64,000 bases of DNA from CAYUHK01 sp964475165 (GTDB lineage Bacteria; Verrucomicrobiota; Kiritimatiellia; JAAZAB01). Below are positions 26,101-35,289 of this stretch, in pieces. Both the position numbers and the translations under genes were made by a program. The notes under the pieces are model-generated. The model had not been told where the DNA came from, ran no database searches, and worked only from the letters and a program-made list of their open reading frames with translations. Location: contig CAYYVN010000004.1 in NCBI GenBank assembly GCA_964475165.1, positions 94,032-158,031 of the forward strand, given 5' to 3'. Positions within the stretch are counted from its first letter, which is position 1. Each line of letters starts with the position of its first letter.

Positions 26101-26706
26101 CTCGCCGAGCCGGATGGTGCTATCGCCAGGATGCACGCTTTCCAAAATGGCCAGCGTGCTGTGCGCCCGCATGGAAAATGGGTTCAGGATACGGAAGAGA
26201 GCCTGGGACCACTGGGCTTTGAGCCAAATACCCGGCATGGTAAGCAGCAAGCCGGCTAGGCATAGCATCAGGAAATTGCGTTGGATTGTGCGCCGATCAC
26301 GCAGCTGCCGGAGCTCGACGCTCGGCCAGGCCGGTACGCCTTGTTGCACATAAGCGGCCTTTAAGGGATTATCGGCTGCCTGGGCCGCGAATTGCACCAC
26401 ATTGATTAAATGATTATCCAGGCTAGGGAAAACCTGCTCCAAATGAGCAGCAATCGCCGGCAGCGATCTTTTTTTCCTGAGGGCCGTGCTGGTTTTCCAG
26501 AGGCCTATGCCCAGCAGGGTAGCGCATACAACGAAGGCGAGCAGACGCCCCCCACGCTCATAGCGCAACCAGAAATCAGATAGCGCGCACAACCAGAGCC
26601 CGGCCAGGGCCAGGGCCGCCCAGAATAAAAATTGCCCCTGGGCCTGCCAGCGGTTCAAGGCGGCATTGATCTGTTTTAATTCGAGCGCTAATTTCTCGGG
26701 TAGCAT
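23116..26706 (-). CDS. Very large membrane-anchored, coiled-coil protein of the MoxR block
   Basis: The product has 1196 residues and no firmly recognised family; it resembles the DUF4175-like membrane proteins that accompany MoxR/BatA genes. Three membrane helices occur near the N-terminus (about 28-48, 55-72 and 145-165), followed by beta-rich Ig-like segments (about 180-490), then about 500 residues of helix with heptad character, an acidic stretch and a Gln/Ser-rich region, and a final helix set with QQAQAIYAQAQLAHIRTGS. The topology suggests anchoring in the inner membrane with a long periplasmic part. Function is unknown; location in the block argues for a scaffold. Confidence 0.8.
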   Translation of the reverse strand: MLPEKLALELKQINAALNRWQAQGQFLFWAALALAGLWLCALSDFWLRYERGGRLLAFVVCATLLGIGLWKTSTALRKKRSLPAIAAHLEQVFPSLDNHLINVVQFAAQAADNPLKAAYVQQGVPAWPSVELRQLRDRRTIQRNFLMLCLAGLLLTMPGIWLKAQWSQALFRILNPFSMRAHSTLAILESVHPGDSTIRLGEPLLLTCQASGQKGQEVFLELWPADDKKSLQRIGELSGGPGDQFSFQLTKVTTALQYRFRAGDALSARHQINVLAPLAIDELMLTITPPAYTRLAARSFNGLLDSVALLPGSLMMVTLRCNRELQSAELQMANTAPFPMLAQDKGSAWRGQLMMLTEQPIMVQAKDQHALQAQLAIKYRLEPDQPPRVRILAPQAPLRLAAGAAPQILFEVSDDFGIAELRLEQIGSGTQTNILRQAWQPDNARQVATNWTAAGAQFNMQEPLVLQLIAIDNCNVGQPNRVQSDPIIFHWTSAQEIQSQLQQNVQQAAQSLSHLVELQRANLETTTLLARDLAAAQPAQWQAAATVQATIMQLAGQLISNPQKPLGALSEAVRTLYSGAMREAIETLERIPLSEPAYQLSLAQRAVLLEQRILRILMRTDEGYAKIELHRATSGLLALLDAIFKDQTATLESTKAMLTAAVGSSSEALVQKQDRLASDMSLFTQTCRTEAQKQSATDKEFSQLLMQVAAIADNKKVMANMLRAAEQLQAQAPRKALPWQEEALEALRELHKLMHAWRVGDAAENTAAFQATLQAATQKIDKLAAINAQALEAIRAAKWQADQDHKKTETIAEELDEELKAIDENTRDVLLQIATDLHIFPELPVGNDLVEDVYQVFEECQQVGGSDTTPVHEEGLQKDDWILEFNAKLQDTKKRMEELEGWLFAKPDNIKRTTESFDLQEMPKQAVIPMPAEIEDVIGDLLQQQEDLEKAQADSASNQSVTDLGTGWDTFDGEMGDYSAKGKSANLTPQHREQDGRSIVGRQGMSAGETTAGSGKINAGDEDIAERATQDPSQSGHIQEEEHSQAKATGGGKLSGYSDDFSQSTLGPRRDSQIKEGSELGLQAMLRQQAQAIYAQAQLAHIRTGSLDEAIRHMQQAENAIQQGTSIQQVREFQRLAILALKKTQTELGTETMIVMESGLLPPVVAEDQLAGTRDEAPVNYRQLVSEYFKQLSATP

Positions 26707-26745
26707 GCCTCACTACCTTCATCTTGCTAGGGCTTGCTTTGCAGC

Positions 26746-27417
26746 TTATTTCAGGAGTTCCAGTTTGATGTTATCAATATAAAGATAAAATTCATCCCAA
26801 TACATAACATCCCAACAGGATAAAACATGCACCACCAGAAATTGAATTTTATCAAAAGATTTCTGGGCCAGAGGCGACAGTTCCTTTTCCGGGAATATCT
26901 GAGAGGCTTCACTCCAGGATGTGCCGATATTGCTGCTGGGTCCTGAGTGCGCGTTTCCGAAATAGAGCGGACGGAAGCGATAACACTTGCGCAGCTCCGT
27001 CAGCTGGGGGTGAGGATGCGGTTTGATGCCTGGGCGCCAGTGATAACCTTCCACCAGAATCCGCGAAAAATTCGGACCCGTCGCGCGGGCGGTAGCCGTC
27101 AGTTGGTATTTGGCGCCGGCCGGCATGGGAATCGGATGGCTATCTATCCTGGTTTCCGGGCCGCCTGTTAAGGCCAGCTTGCCGCCCAGCCTGAGCACGT
27201 TAGCGTGCGGGCCATCGTTGGTGATCGCAACACGCTGCTGGTTGCCCGAATCGCTGCCATCACTATCAGTATAGCTATAGGTCCAGCCGTGCAGGGCGCC
27301 TTGCGGGTGATCGAAATTGCCGTTGACCAGCAGGTTGGGCTTGGCTGATGACCAGGCTGGGCCGAGTAAGCAGCCTCCCACAAGGACCAGGAGATAGAGC
27401 CGTTGGGCGATGAACAT
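26746..27417 (-). CDS. Secreted jelly-roll (carbohydrate-binding-module-like) protein
   Basis: The signal peptide is LYLLVLVGGCLLGPAWSSA. The mature part opens with LLVNGNFDHPQGALHGWTY, the usual opening of CBM-type jelly-roll domains, and ends in the YIDNIKLELLK strand, also typical of that fold. Length is about 223 residues. The start at 27417 is preferred because an in-frame start at 27459 would put fourteen residues of the upstream gene's 3' end before the signal peptide. It may bind polysaccharide, but this is fold-level inference. Confidence 0.75.
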   Translation of the reverse strand: MFIAQRLYLLVLVGGCLLGPAWSSAKPNLLVNGNFDHPQGALHGWTYSYTDSDGSDSGNQQRVAITNDGPHANVLRLGGKLALTGGPETRIDSHPIPMPAGAKYQLTATARATGPNFSRILVEGYHWRPGIKPHPHPQLTELRKCYRFRPLYFGNAHSGPSSNIGTSWSEASQIFPEKELSPLAQKSFDKIQFLVVHVLSCWDVMYWDEFYLYIDNIKLELLK

Positions 27418-27430
27418 GGGGTTCCTTATA

Positions 27431-29635
27431 TCAGGCCATATTTTTGCGTTTTCTGACAATCCATTCTAAGGCTAATAAGACCATCAGACAAGCGAGAATC
27501 GGCAGGCGGTTCCAGAGGGAAATAAAATCTAAGCGTTCCTCAGCGCTGCTCTGCAGCTTGAGCGTCGCCAGCGCATCACAGAGTTGATCAGGCTCGCAGA
27601 ATTGTCCTTGGCTGGCCCAAGCCAGTTCCTGGAGGATTTCAACATTGGCTGGTCGCGGATTGAGCTCGGGCGCGAAAGGCTTGATGAAAAAAGAATAAGG
27701 AGCCGAGTTGATCTTGTGACCATTGAATTGTGCCTGGGCAACGGCCTCATAAAATCCTGGTACGGGTGGCATGAAGCGTAAGGCGAAGCCCTTGAATTTC
27801 ATGCCCGTCGTCGTGGTCAGCTCGTGTTGCGTCATGGGGAAGGGTAAGCGCCGGTCATCCGGGCCTTTGATCTCGCAAGTGACCGAGGCCTTAGTGGCTA
27901 TATTTTCGAGCCCCGTCAGTTGGGCTCGCAATTCGAGCTCGTCACCCAGAAAAAGCTGCTCGAATTCCGCGGAGAGTTCCAGTTGATGTTCCTCTATTTC
28001 TCCGGCACTGGGCGATAACCAGAACAAGAACTGATTCCAGAATTGCTGATAAGGTTCCTCGCGGCCGGGATTCAATTGCCAGCGCCATAGCGAGTCGGTC
28101 AATATCGCCGCCACCTTACCTTGCCCGTAATGCTGGGCGATAAGCAGCGGATCACCCTCCGGATCGCTGGCGATAAGCTTGATGGCTCCTGGTGCCAGCT
28201 CAGCTCCTCGAAAGAGGGATAAAACCGGTGGGATCTGGATCCAGGGGGTCTGTTGGTCGCTGGCTAGGAAGGCCGGGTGCGTGCGCCCTTCGCTGGTCAA
28301 GGACAGATTGAAGTTGCCCTCCCGTAAAGTCAAGCCTGCCGCCTGCCTGATAGGCAGTATGAGACGGAGCGGAGAGGCTGTAAAACCCTCTTTGCTCCAG
28401 GCTCGATTGCCACCCAGCAGCACCAGGCTGCCCCCGGCTTCCACGAATTTAAGCAGTGCTTGTGCGCGAGTGGCTCCCAGTTCCTCGGCGTTTAAGTCGC
28501 CCAGAATAACGATCTTGAAATGAGCCAGGATCTCGGCGCTGATATCTGCTGGCGCGGTGCTCTGGGTGCCATAGGTTAGGAAACGCCCTTCCGGTCCGCG
28601 CATCAAACAAACCGGGGTAATCTCTGGGGTTTGCTGCAAGGCGCGCACTAAAAATTTGGATTCATAGCGCGGCGTGCCTTCGAGATAGAGCAGGCGGTTT
28701 TTGGTGTCCGTCACTTGGATGCTTACCGTGAAGCTATTATCATTGGTGCGTGTCTCATTAGGCAGCGGAGGAATGAAGACTGTATAAGCGAAATTGCCGA
28801 TATCCGGATGCTGGAGACGAAAAGCCACGCTGCGCGTGCCGCCATCTTCAGCGAGATCGAGGGGTAGTTCCTGCAGCAGGCGTTCGTTGCTATAGAGCTG
28901 CACTCCGATAGCTTGACCACCGGTGCCCTGACCCGAAACCATGACCTTCAGCTCTGAATCCCAGCCCTTGACCACTCGCCGCGGTGTTTCCACCCCCTCC
29001 ACGCGCACATCCGTTTCCTTATGCCAAATGCCCGGGGTTTCCGGGCGCACGGTATATATCGGAAAAGGCCAAGGCGCGGAGGCCCAGTCATCACTGGCTT
29101 CGCGTGTATCCAGTCCATCGCTCAATAGCAAGAGCCCGCATATATTTTGCCCTCGATGACGCTCGCTGAGTTTCTGCAGGCTATTGCGCAAGCTGGTGCT
29201 CGAACCGTTGGGGGTGAGGGCTTGATACTCGCCTAAAGAGGCATGTGTGCTGAGATCTTCAGCAAAGGTGTAGCAAGTCATCAGCGCTTGCGTTCCCAGG
29301 GCCTGCAAGCATGCTTGGCGTAAAACAGATTGAGCCTGCACCCAGCGATTGGTCTGTTCCGGCGTTGGCGCCAGGCTCATGCTGGCGGAAGTGTCCAGGG
29401 CGATCAGGAAACGTGGCGGGAAAGTTTCCAGGCGCGTCCGTTTCCATACCGGCATCAGCAGGCACCAACCTAAAAGCATCATAAAGAGCAGACGCAACCC
29501 GATCAATAGGAGCGTACTGAGCTTACGGGGCAGGTAGCGTTGGGCCGTGAAAACAAGCAGGGTCACGCTGAGGATGCCCAATAGGATGAAGAGCGCTCCG
29601 GAGCTGGTATGTTCAAAAATCAATTGCCCCTTCAT
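27431..29635 (-). CDS. Membrane protein with VWA and glutamine-amidotransferase-like domains
   Basis: The product has 734 residues. Two N-terminal membrane helices (about 15-32 and 38-60) are followed by a VWA domain starting FLIALDTSASMSLAP, whose DTSAS is the metal-ion (MIDAS) motif. A class-I glutamine-amidotransferase-like segment (HFKIVILGDLNAEELGATRAQ, EAGGSLVLLGG) appears around residues 375-420, then beta domains, and a C-terminal membrane helix (LACLMVLLALEWIV). The architecture occurs beside BatA/DUF58/MoxR genes. It overlaps the upstream BatA-like gene by four bases (ATGA). Confidence 0.85.
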   Translation of the reverse strand: MKGQLIFEHTSSGALFILLGILSVTLLVFTAQRYLPRKLSTLLLIGLRLLFMMLLGWCLLMPVWKRTRLETFPPRFLIALDTSASMSLAPTPEQTNRWVQAQSVLRQACLQALGTQALMTCYTFAEDLSTHASLGEYQALTPNGSSTSLRNSLQKLSERHRGQNICGLLLLSDGLDTREASDDWASAPWPFPIYTVRPETPGIWHKETDVRVEGVETPRRVVKGWDSELKVMVSGQGTGGQAIGVQLYSNERLLQELPLDLAEDGGTRSVAFRLQHPDIGNFAYTVFIPPLPNETRTNDNSFTVSIQVTDTKNRLLYLEGTPRYESKFLVRALQQTPEITPVCLMRGPEGRFLTYGTQSTAPADISAEILAHFKIVILGDLNAEELGATRAQALLKFVEAGGSLVLLGGNRAWSKEGFTASPLRLILPIRQAAGLTLREGNFNLSLTSEGRTHPAFLASDQQTPWIQIPPVLSLFRGAELAPGAIKLIASDPEGDPLLIAQHYGQGKVAAILTDSLWRWQLNPGREEPYQQFWNQFLFWLSPSAGEIEEHQLELSAEFEQLFLGDELELRAQLTGLENIATKASVTCEIKGPDDRRLPFPMTQHELTTTTGMKFKGFALRFMPPVPGFYEAVAQAQFNGHKINSAPYSFFIKPFAPELNPRPANVEILQELAWASQGQFCEPDQLCDALATLKLQSSAEERLDFISLWNRLPILACLMVLLALEWIVRKRKNMA

Positions 29636-31878
29636 GAGCTGAGCGTTCCTTTCACGCGCCCCGAATCTTCCACCTGCAGCATCCGGGAAAGAGAGCTGCC
29701 TTGGCGACTGGCATAATTAGCCAAGATCACTTCCAACATACCCAAGATAAAGGCCAGCCATAAAAACTGTTCGCCCAGCGGGCGCCCCACACGATGCTCC
29801 TTGATCAGCTGTAATAAATCATCCTTGCTTTCAGCTAGCTTAACTTGCTTGCTGTTCAAGAGAGCCGGTATTTCTCGAGGATTAAGGCGCGCCAGATCCG
29901 ATTCCATCCGCGGCACATTGACGGCCATAAAAGGTTCATCCTTGTGGCCGGGTCTTTGCAGATAATATATGCCCGGCTGATTGATGGCCTCGGCGCTCAT
30001 CATAGTTTGCGATCCGGATTTGATGGTATGCCGGACGATCTTTTCTCCGGCCGGCCCGCGCAGCTCGGCCTGGGCCGGCCAAGTTTGCTGGATCGCATCC
30101 AAGCGCACATCCCGGCCGGTCCATATAAAACTTTGTTCCTGTTGGACCTGAGCTCCGTGGAGCACGATCTGATGTATCAACGGTAGAAAGAAGGGCGAGA
30201 GTGGAAAGCTGCTCCAGCGCCGGTCAGCCGAAACCGCAAAGCAAAAGACGCGGCCGCGGCCAAATGTGCGCCGTAAAAGAAAGGGATGATCCTCGTCGGC
30301 GACGATGACGATTTCGGATTGCGCCGCCAACGGCTGCCAAAGGAGTTCACGCTTGATGCTGAAATTAGGCACGGTCCCCGGCGGCAGTTTTAAGCCTGTA
30401 AAGAGAGGGTCGCCAGGTTTGAGCAGCCGTAATGTGCGTTTTTGCCCAGAGGGCAGATCCGCGATGGACTGGGGCCGGGCCGGTAAACAGGTCCAGTTTT
30501 CATAGTCCACCGGCTGACCGCGATCTCCCGGAAAAAGAACCAGCAGCCCGCCCGCGTGCACATATTGCTCCAAGGCCAAAAGTGCCGGCCCAGAGATGGG
30601 CACAGCGTTGCAGAGTATGACGCAAGCTGCATCCGTCAGCGTTTGAGCGTCGTTCAAAGCTGCCATCTCCACGCGCCTGGCCGCCAGTGCCGCCGATTGA
30701 GCGCCCGCTGGCGCCCCTGGCCCAGACCAGGGATTGAGGGCGTGCATCAGAAAAAAAAGATCATCCTCGGATCCCAGACAAAGCACGGGCAACTGCTGAT
30801 GAGAGCGCAGCAGGAAATAAAAAGCATTATCCAGCGCCAGGCCATCAGGCGGGGTTTCAATCCGCGCCGGATACACGCCGGCGGGCAGGGGAGGCAGGTT
30901 AAAGATCAGCTCGGCACCGCTATCTTGTTCGATGGTCAAGGCGCGGCGTTCCAGCTCCTCTTCACCCAGAATTAAGGTTGCGGTGATGTTTTGTGCCGGA
31001 CCGCTATGCATTAGCTGCACCTTCAGTTTGGCGGCACTTTCGGCTATGACCAGGTCCGGTTGAGTTGCCACCATCAGAGGGGCGGAGTTTTCTGGCGCGC
31101 TCACACCCAGACTAGTTACAAAAAACATGATCTGAGGGGCGTGGTTCCAGAGGTTGGTTGACCTTGTCGCCGTCGGGGCCGGCTCTGCTCCTCTAAGGGG
31201 CGCGGCGGCGGAGGGATTATGGGATGCAGATGCCGGCGGTGCTTGTTTTCCCAGGTCCTGCCAGGGCAACCGCTGGCCATCGCTGATGATGTGGATTTCT
31301 TGCTCGCGCATTGGTGATTCACGCAGGGCATGACTGGCCGCCTGCAGGGCGGGGCCCAGGCGCGAGCTTGTGTTTTTTACCTCTTGGGCCTTGACCAAGG
31401 CCATGGCGGCGGCCAGGTCCGTGCTGGGCTGTTCGATAAGTGCCGTGACATCATCATCAGCCAGAAAAATGCTCACGCGATCACCCGCTTGCAAGCCTTC
31501 GAGGATGGCCAGGATGGTTTCTTTGGAGCTGGCCCATATGTTTTTATTGCCGGAAGTGTAAGCCATGCTATAGGAGGCATCCCAGACTATGGCCACATCC
31601 CGCTGGCTGCCGCCCAGCAATTGACTGAAAGAACTGATTCTGAGCACGGGCATGGCGAAGCCCAAAGCGAGGCCCAGGAGCATTAAGGTGCGCAGCAGCC
31701 AGAGCAAGAAATTTTCCAGACGAATGCGATTGGCTGAGCGTTTATGGGCCAATTGCAGGAAGCGGATGGAGCTGAAAGGGATGGTGATGATGCGCCGTTT
31801 TTGCATCAAGTGCAACATCAAGGGAATCAAGGCGGCACTGGCAGCCCATAGATATATAGGGTTGATGAAAGACCACAT
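29632..31878 (-). CDS. BatA-like membrane protein with VWA domain
   Basis: The product (748 residues) begins with the BatA N-terminal region (FINPIYLWAASAALIPLMLHL, then the RIITIPFSSIRFL strand and LENFLLWLLRTLMLLGLAL), with two membrane helices. A VWA domain follows (VAIVWDASYSMAY; MIDAS motif DASYS). A long middle beta region, a GATase-like stretch (YVHAGGLLVLFPGD) near residue 450 and a C-terminal helix (WLAFILGMLEVILANY) complete it. The Bat/MoxR systems are described in several bacteria, but their molecular job is largely unknown. It follows the DUF58 gene by 16 bases. Confidence 0.87.
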   Translation of the reverse strand: MWSFINPIYLWAASAALIPLMLHLMQKRRIITIPFSSIRFLQLAHKRSANRIRLENFLLWLLRTLMLLGLALGFAMPVLRISSFSQLLGGSQRDVAIVWDASYSMAYTSGNKNIWASSKETILAILEGLQAGDRVSIFLADDDVTALIEQPSTDLAAAMALVKAQEVKNTSSRLGPALQAASHALRESPMREQEIHIISDGQRLPWQDLGKQAPPASASHNPSAAAPLRGAEPAPTATRSTNLWNHAPQIMFFVTSLGVSAPENSAPLMVATQPDLVIAESAAKLKVQLMHSGPAQNITATLILGEEELERRALTIEQDSGAELIFNLPPLPAGVYPARIETPPDGLALDNAFYFLLRSHQQLPVLCLGSEDDLFFLMHALNPWSGPGAPAGAQSAALAARRVEMAALNDAQTLTDAACVILCNAVPISGPALLALEQYVHAGGLLVLFPGDRGQPVDYENWTCLPARPQSIADLPSGQKRTLRLLKPGDPLFTGLKLPPGTVPNFSIKRELLWQPLAAQSEIVIVADEDHPFLLRRTFGRGRVFCFAVSADRRWSSFPLSPFFLPLIHQIVLHGAQVQQEQSFIWTGRDVRLDAIQQTWPAQAELRGPAGEKIVRHTIKSGSQTMMSAEAINQPGIYYLQRPGHKDEPFMAVNVPRMESDLARLNPREIPALLNSKQVKLAESKDDLLQLIKEHRVGRPLGEQFLWLAFILGMLEVILANYASRQGSSLSRMLQVEDSGRVKGTLSS

Positions 31879-31894
31879 GCCTTACTCCCCAAAC

Positions 31895-32794
31895 TTATTT
31901 AGCCAAACGCCGGCGTTCTTCCAGATAGGCGCGGAGGAAACGGTCCATCGTCTGCCCGGTATTAACCAAGCGATAATCAATTTTCATTTCAGCGCATGGT
32001 TTCCGATATTGTTCGAGAAACTCCGCAAATACCCGGCGATATTCTGAGGCCAAGCTCCGCGGGTCGGCACTGATCCGCGCGCCCGTTTCCAGGTCAAGGA
32101 ATTCCGCATTTTTCTCAAAGGGAAAATCGATCTCCGCCGGATCTAAAGTGTGAAAAATAATCACATCGTGATGTTGCTGGCGGAAATGGGCTAAGGCGCG
32201 CACGATCTCAGCTGGTTCATCCAATAGATCGGAAAACAACACGATCAGGCCGCGGCGCTGGATCGCCTCGGCTATCTGATGGAGCGTGCGTGCCGTGCGC
32301 GTGGTGGAGGAGGGCCCCTGACGCAACATGGTACTAGCCAGATTATTGAGGTGCAGGATCGAATTGAGCGGCTCGATCTGGGCCTGAATGGTATCGGCAT
32401 AGAGGAATAAGCCCACGGCGTCGCGTGCTTTGGCTACCACATAGCCGACGGCCGCTGCCAGGCGGCAAGCATAATGATATTTGGTTTCCGGGCCGCTGGT
32501 ATAGGCCATGGAAGCGCTGCGATCCAGCACCAGATAAACGCGCAAGTTGGTTTCATCTTCATAGCGGCGAATATAGTAGCGTTCGGTGCGCCCGAGCACT
32601 TTCCAGTCGAGATGCTTGAGATCATCACCGCTCACATAGGCGCGATGTTCAGCAAATTCTGCGCTGGAGCCGCGCGCCGGGCTGCGATGACGACCGGCCA
32701 GGCTGCCTTCCACCACATAGCGGGATTGAAGGCTGTATTGCCCCAGGCTATGTAGTTCTGCTGGTGTTAATAGTTTGTTGAGCCCTGTGGACAT
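31895..32794 (-). CDS. DUF58-domain protein (VWA-related, MoxR partner)
   Basis: The DUF58 signature is plain: SRYVVEGSLAGRHRSPARGSS, then YVSGDDLKHLDWKVLGRTERYYIRRYEDETN at about residues 50-85, followed by VYLVLDRSASMAY with the DRSAS metal motif. It has 299 residues from the ATG at 32794. DUF58 proteins are known partners of MoxR ATPases. It is soluble, with no membrane helix, so it probably acts at the cytoplasmic face with the ATPase encoded at 18278. Confidence 0.92.
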   Translation of the reverse strand: MSTGLNKLLTPAELHSLGQYSLQSRYVVEGSLAGRHRSPARGSSAEFAEHRAYVSGDDLKHLDWKVLGRTERYYIRRYEDETNLRVYLVLDRSASMAYTSGPETKYHYACRLAAAVGYVVAKARDAVGLFLYADTIQAQIEPLNSILHLNNLASTMLRQGPSSTTRTARTLHQIAEAIQRRGLIVLFSDLLDEPAEIVRALAHFRQQHHDVIIFHTLDPAEIDFPFEKNAEFLDLETGARISADPRSLASEYRRVFAEFLEQYRKPCAEMKIDYRLVNTGQTMDRFLRAYLEERRRLAK

Positions 32795-32926
32795 AGACCC
32801 TCTTCTCATCCTGGCTCAGCCGCGCTGCGCTCCAGAGTGCTTGGACAGCATTTTTTGGCAGCCATCATGAGCAGCTTTATCGGCGCCGATTTTTTCAGGT
32901 TCAGGCGGCGCCATTTAAGCATCAGG

Positions 32927-33721
32927 TTACGGTTTCGGTGCGACCAGCCAATGATCTCCATCCGTTAAGATAACCAGTTTCAAACCGGAATAAGCGAAGC
33001 TTAAATGATCATAAGCCGCGCCCTCGGAAAGCCAGATGGGAGTCGGGTTGGCGCTAGTGATGAATTGCACCGGCGCAGAGCTCTGGTCTGCGGCCGCCAC
33101 CGGTTTGAGGGTGATCCGGGCGCCATAGGGGCGTGCCAGCGCCTCAGCTAAGCGTGCTTCATCATCCAGGTTGCGGCTATGCAAATGATAGCGTTGCCCG
33201 CTGAGTCCTGGGATTTTCTTATAGGTGCTTAACTCATATTGCCAGGGCCTGCCCCAGCGATCATATGCCGGCGGAGCCTGTGGCAGCCGGCTCAGGACGG
33301 TCAGGTTTTGAGGATAGGCCACCTCTTGGCGATAGATGATTTGTAAAGCTTGCCTCACTTTTTCTATATCCATCCGCGTCAACCAGCGGCGGGCCATCTC
33401 GCTGGTGGCGGCTAAGAGCGGGGTCTCTTGGCCGACCCGTTCCATTTTTTCCAGGATCGCCGCGGCTTCATTGGTTTTATTGAGCTGTAACAGATGCCAG
33501 GCTGCCAAGCCCCAGGTGACGCCTCTTAAGGGATTGGTCTGGTCTATTGGCTGACAAGCCAACACCACGGCCTCATGCTGATGGGGCTGGGCTTGGTGCA
33601 CCCTCCAAGCTTGCCAAACGGCCCTTTCATGCTCTGCGATATTATCCGTGCGGCCAGGGGGCGGTGCCAGGAGAATCAGCAGGAGCATGCCCAGCGCTAA
33701 AATATTAATGTGTAATGGCAT
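32927..33721 (-). CDS. Secreted protein of unknown function
   Basis: Not recognised. A signal peptide (INILALGMLLLILLAPPPG) begins the 264-residue protein. A helical region with TPR-like content (AAWHLLQLNKTNEAAAILEKM) follows, and then a stretch (RWGRPWQYELSTY, SGQRYHLHSRN) reminiscent of the C-terminal part of pseudopilin-like type II secretion proteins, but the resemblance is too short to name it. Its start overlaps the end of the tandem-DUF4159 gene by 17 bases, so the two are coupled. Confidence 0.72.
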   Translation of the reverse strand: MPLHINILALGMLLLILLAPPPGRTDNIAEHERAVWQAWRVHQAQPHQHEAVVLACQPIDQTNPLRGVTWGLAAWHLLQLNKTNEAAAILEKMERVGQETPLLAATSEMARRWLTRMDIEKVRQALQIIYRQEVAYPQNLTVLSRLPQAPPAYDRWGRPWQYELSTYKKIPGLSGQRYHLHSRNLDDEARLAEALARPYGARITLKPVAAADQSSAPVQFITSANPTPIWLSEGAAYDHLSFAYSGLKLVILTDGDHWLVAPKP

Positions 33722-35278
33722 ACATTAGAATGTTTTCGCCAATGCTCAGCGAGCCGGCATCGTCATAGCCCAGAGCGTAGGGGTTCTGAGACATTTCCCA
33801 ACCGCCCGCCAGGCCATAAGGACTGTATATTACGGCATAATAGCCGTTGATATCGATGCCCAGCAGCTTGGGGGGGATCGTGGTTTTAGCGGACATTTGA
33901 GAGGCCAGCGCCGGGGTGATCCCCACGGATCTAATGGCGTTGGGCAGAGTAAAAAGTTGATCCTGGATGGGAATGGGCCGCAAGGGATGCTCCGGCAACA
34001 CTTTTTTCATCTCACGCATGAAGGCGGCGTCAAATCCTTTCCGTCCGCAGCAAGCTTCGGCCATCAGAAAGCCGCCTTTTTTCAAATATTCACGCAAATT
34101 GCGGATCTCAGCCGTATTGAATTGAAAGGATTCATGGCCGGTAATATAGAGCATGGGTGCGTTGAAAATCTGTGCATCGGCCAATTCCAATTCCTGCAAG
34201 CTGAGCTTAACCGGAATATCCGTACGCTGGTTGAACTGCNNNNNNNNNNGAGGACCGAGAGGCCGACGTGGCGTGTTTTCCACTCGCCCTGATAGACGAC
34301 CTGTACCAGCGAGACCTTCCCGGCCTGTGTCTGATCCTGATCCAAGAATTTCATGGAACGCACCGCTGTTTTGGCCCAAGCGCGTTGGGAGGTTGCATAG
34401 GATAATAAATTGATACCCAGTTTGATCGCTGAGTCTGTCGTGTAGCCCTGCAGCGTATTGTCTTCCAGGGCATCCCAGCCGATCGCCATGCACCAGCGGG
34501 AGATAATCGCCAGCGTGCGACAATCAATCGTCAGTCCATAAAACAAGGGATCATCCAGCATATAGCCTGCCTGGCGCACCCCGGAGCGATATTGTACTCG
34601 CCCAATGTCGTAGTAGGCATGAAAGATCGGGTGATCAGGCGCCAGTTGCTGGAGCGGGGTTTCCGGGAAGATGGCTTGTAATTCTTTCTGAGCCGAATCA
34701 AAAAACGGTTTGGAGCCCATCCCCGTATTGAAAATAATCATGCCCCCATTCAAGAGATAGGCGCGCAGGCGTTGGCGTTCTTCGGGGGTGAGGCTGAAAT
34801 GAAAGTGCCCGCTGCGATACAGGATCGGATTGCGTTCCGGATCGGTACTGATTTCGGAGAAAGGTTTGCTTTCAAAGGCGAAGTTGATATCTATTTTTTC
34901 CTTCATGCCTTTCAAAAGATTGCCCAGATCGTTGGGACGCGAGGCCCAATCAATCAGCCCGTATGGCGACTGCATCTTGGTAAATATGACCGGTGGCCTG
35001 GGCGGTTTCTTCTTTTCAGAACGCGCTTGGGGGATGTAGGGCGGTCCGGGGCGTGGAATGCCCGCTTCCCCTGAGGCTATGTTGGCCGGCGGCGGTGGCG
35101 GTTTTTCCGGTTGGAGGGGCGCCACGAACCCCGGTTCATCCGAACCATCTCCATGGAAGATCCACTGGGCCTGCGCGGCACTGGCCAGAAGACCGACGGC
35201 TAAAATTAGAGCCAGGCCCAGTGCTTTCCCAAGAACGGCAGAGTTTAGCAGATGGGCGCTCAGCCTAGCATTCCACAT
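33705..35278 (-). CDS. Secreted protein with two tandem DUF4159 domains, interrupted by an assembly gap
   Basis: A signal peptide (ALGLALILAVGLLASAAQA) is followed by a Pro-rich linker and a first DUF4159 domain (about residues 110-310: RNPILYRSGHFHFSLTPEER, LRAYLLNGGMIIFNTG). A second DUF4159 domain starts with VSLVQVVYQGEWKTRHVG and resumes after the gap with FNQRTDIPVKLSLQELEL, ITGHESFQFNTAEIRNLREY and LKKGGFLMAEACCG. DUF4159 is related to GATase/BatD-neighbour domains of unknown role. The ten Ns at 34240-34249 break the frame: a true gap congruent to 2 modulo 3 would restore a single gene, so the N count is not the true length. ATG 35278 is chosen over 35293 to start at the signal peptide. 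Confidence 0.8.
34240..34249. other. Assembly gap (ten Ns)
   Basis: Ten consecutive undetermined bases lie inside the second DUF4159 domain. The frames on the two sides fit together only if the missing length is 2, 5, 8 ... bases. Confidence 0.99.
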
Positions 35279-35289
35279 GGTGACCTCGT

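Noticed and set aside
32882..32912. Seven-base inverted repeat GGCGCCG/CGGCGCC between the DUF58 and secreted-protein genes
   Set aside because: A 17-base loop and no T-run follow in the direction of transcription, so it is not a convincing terminator.
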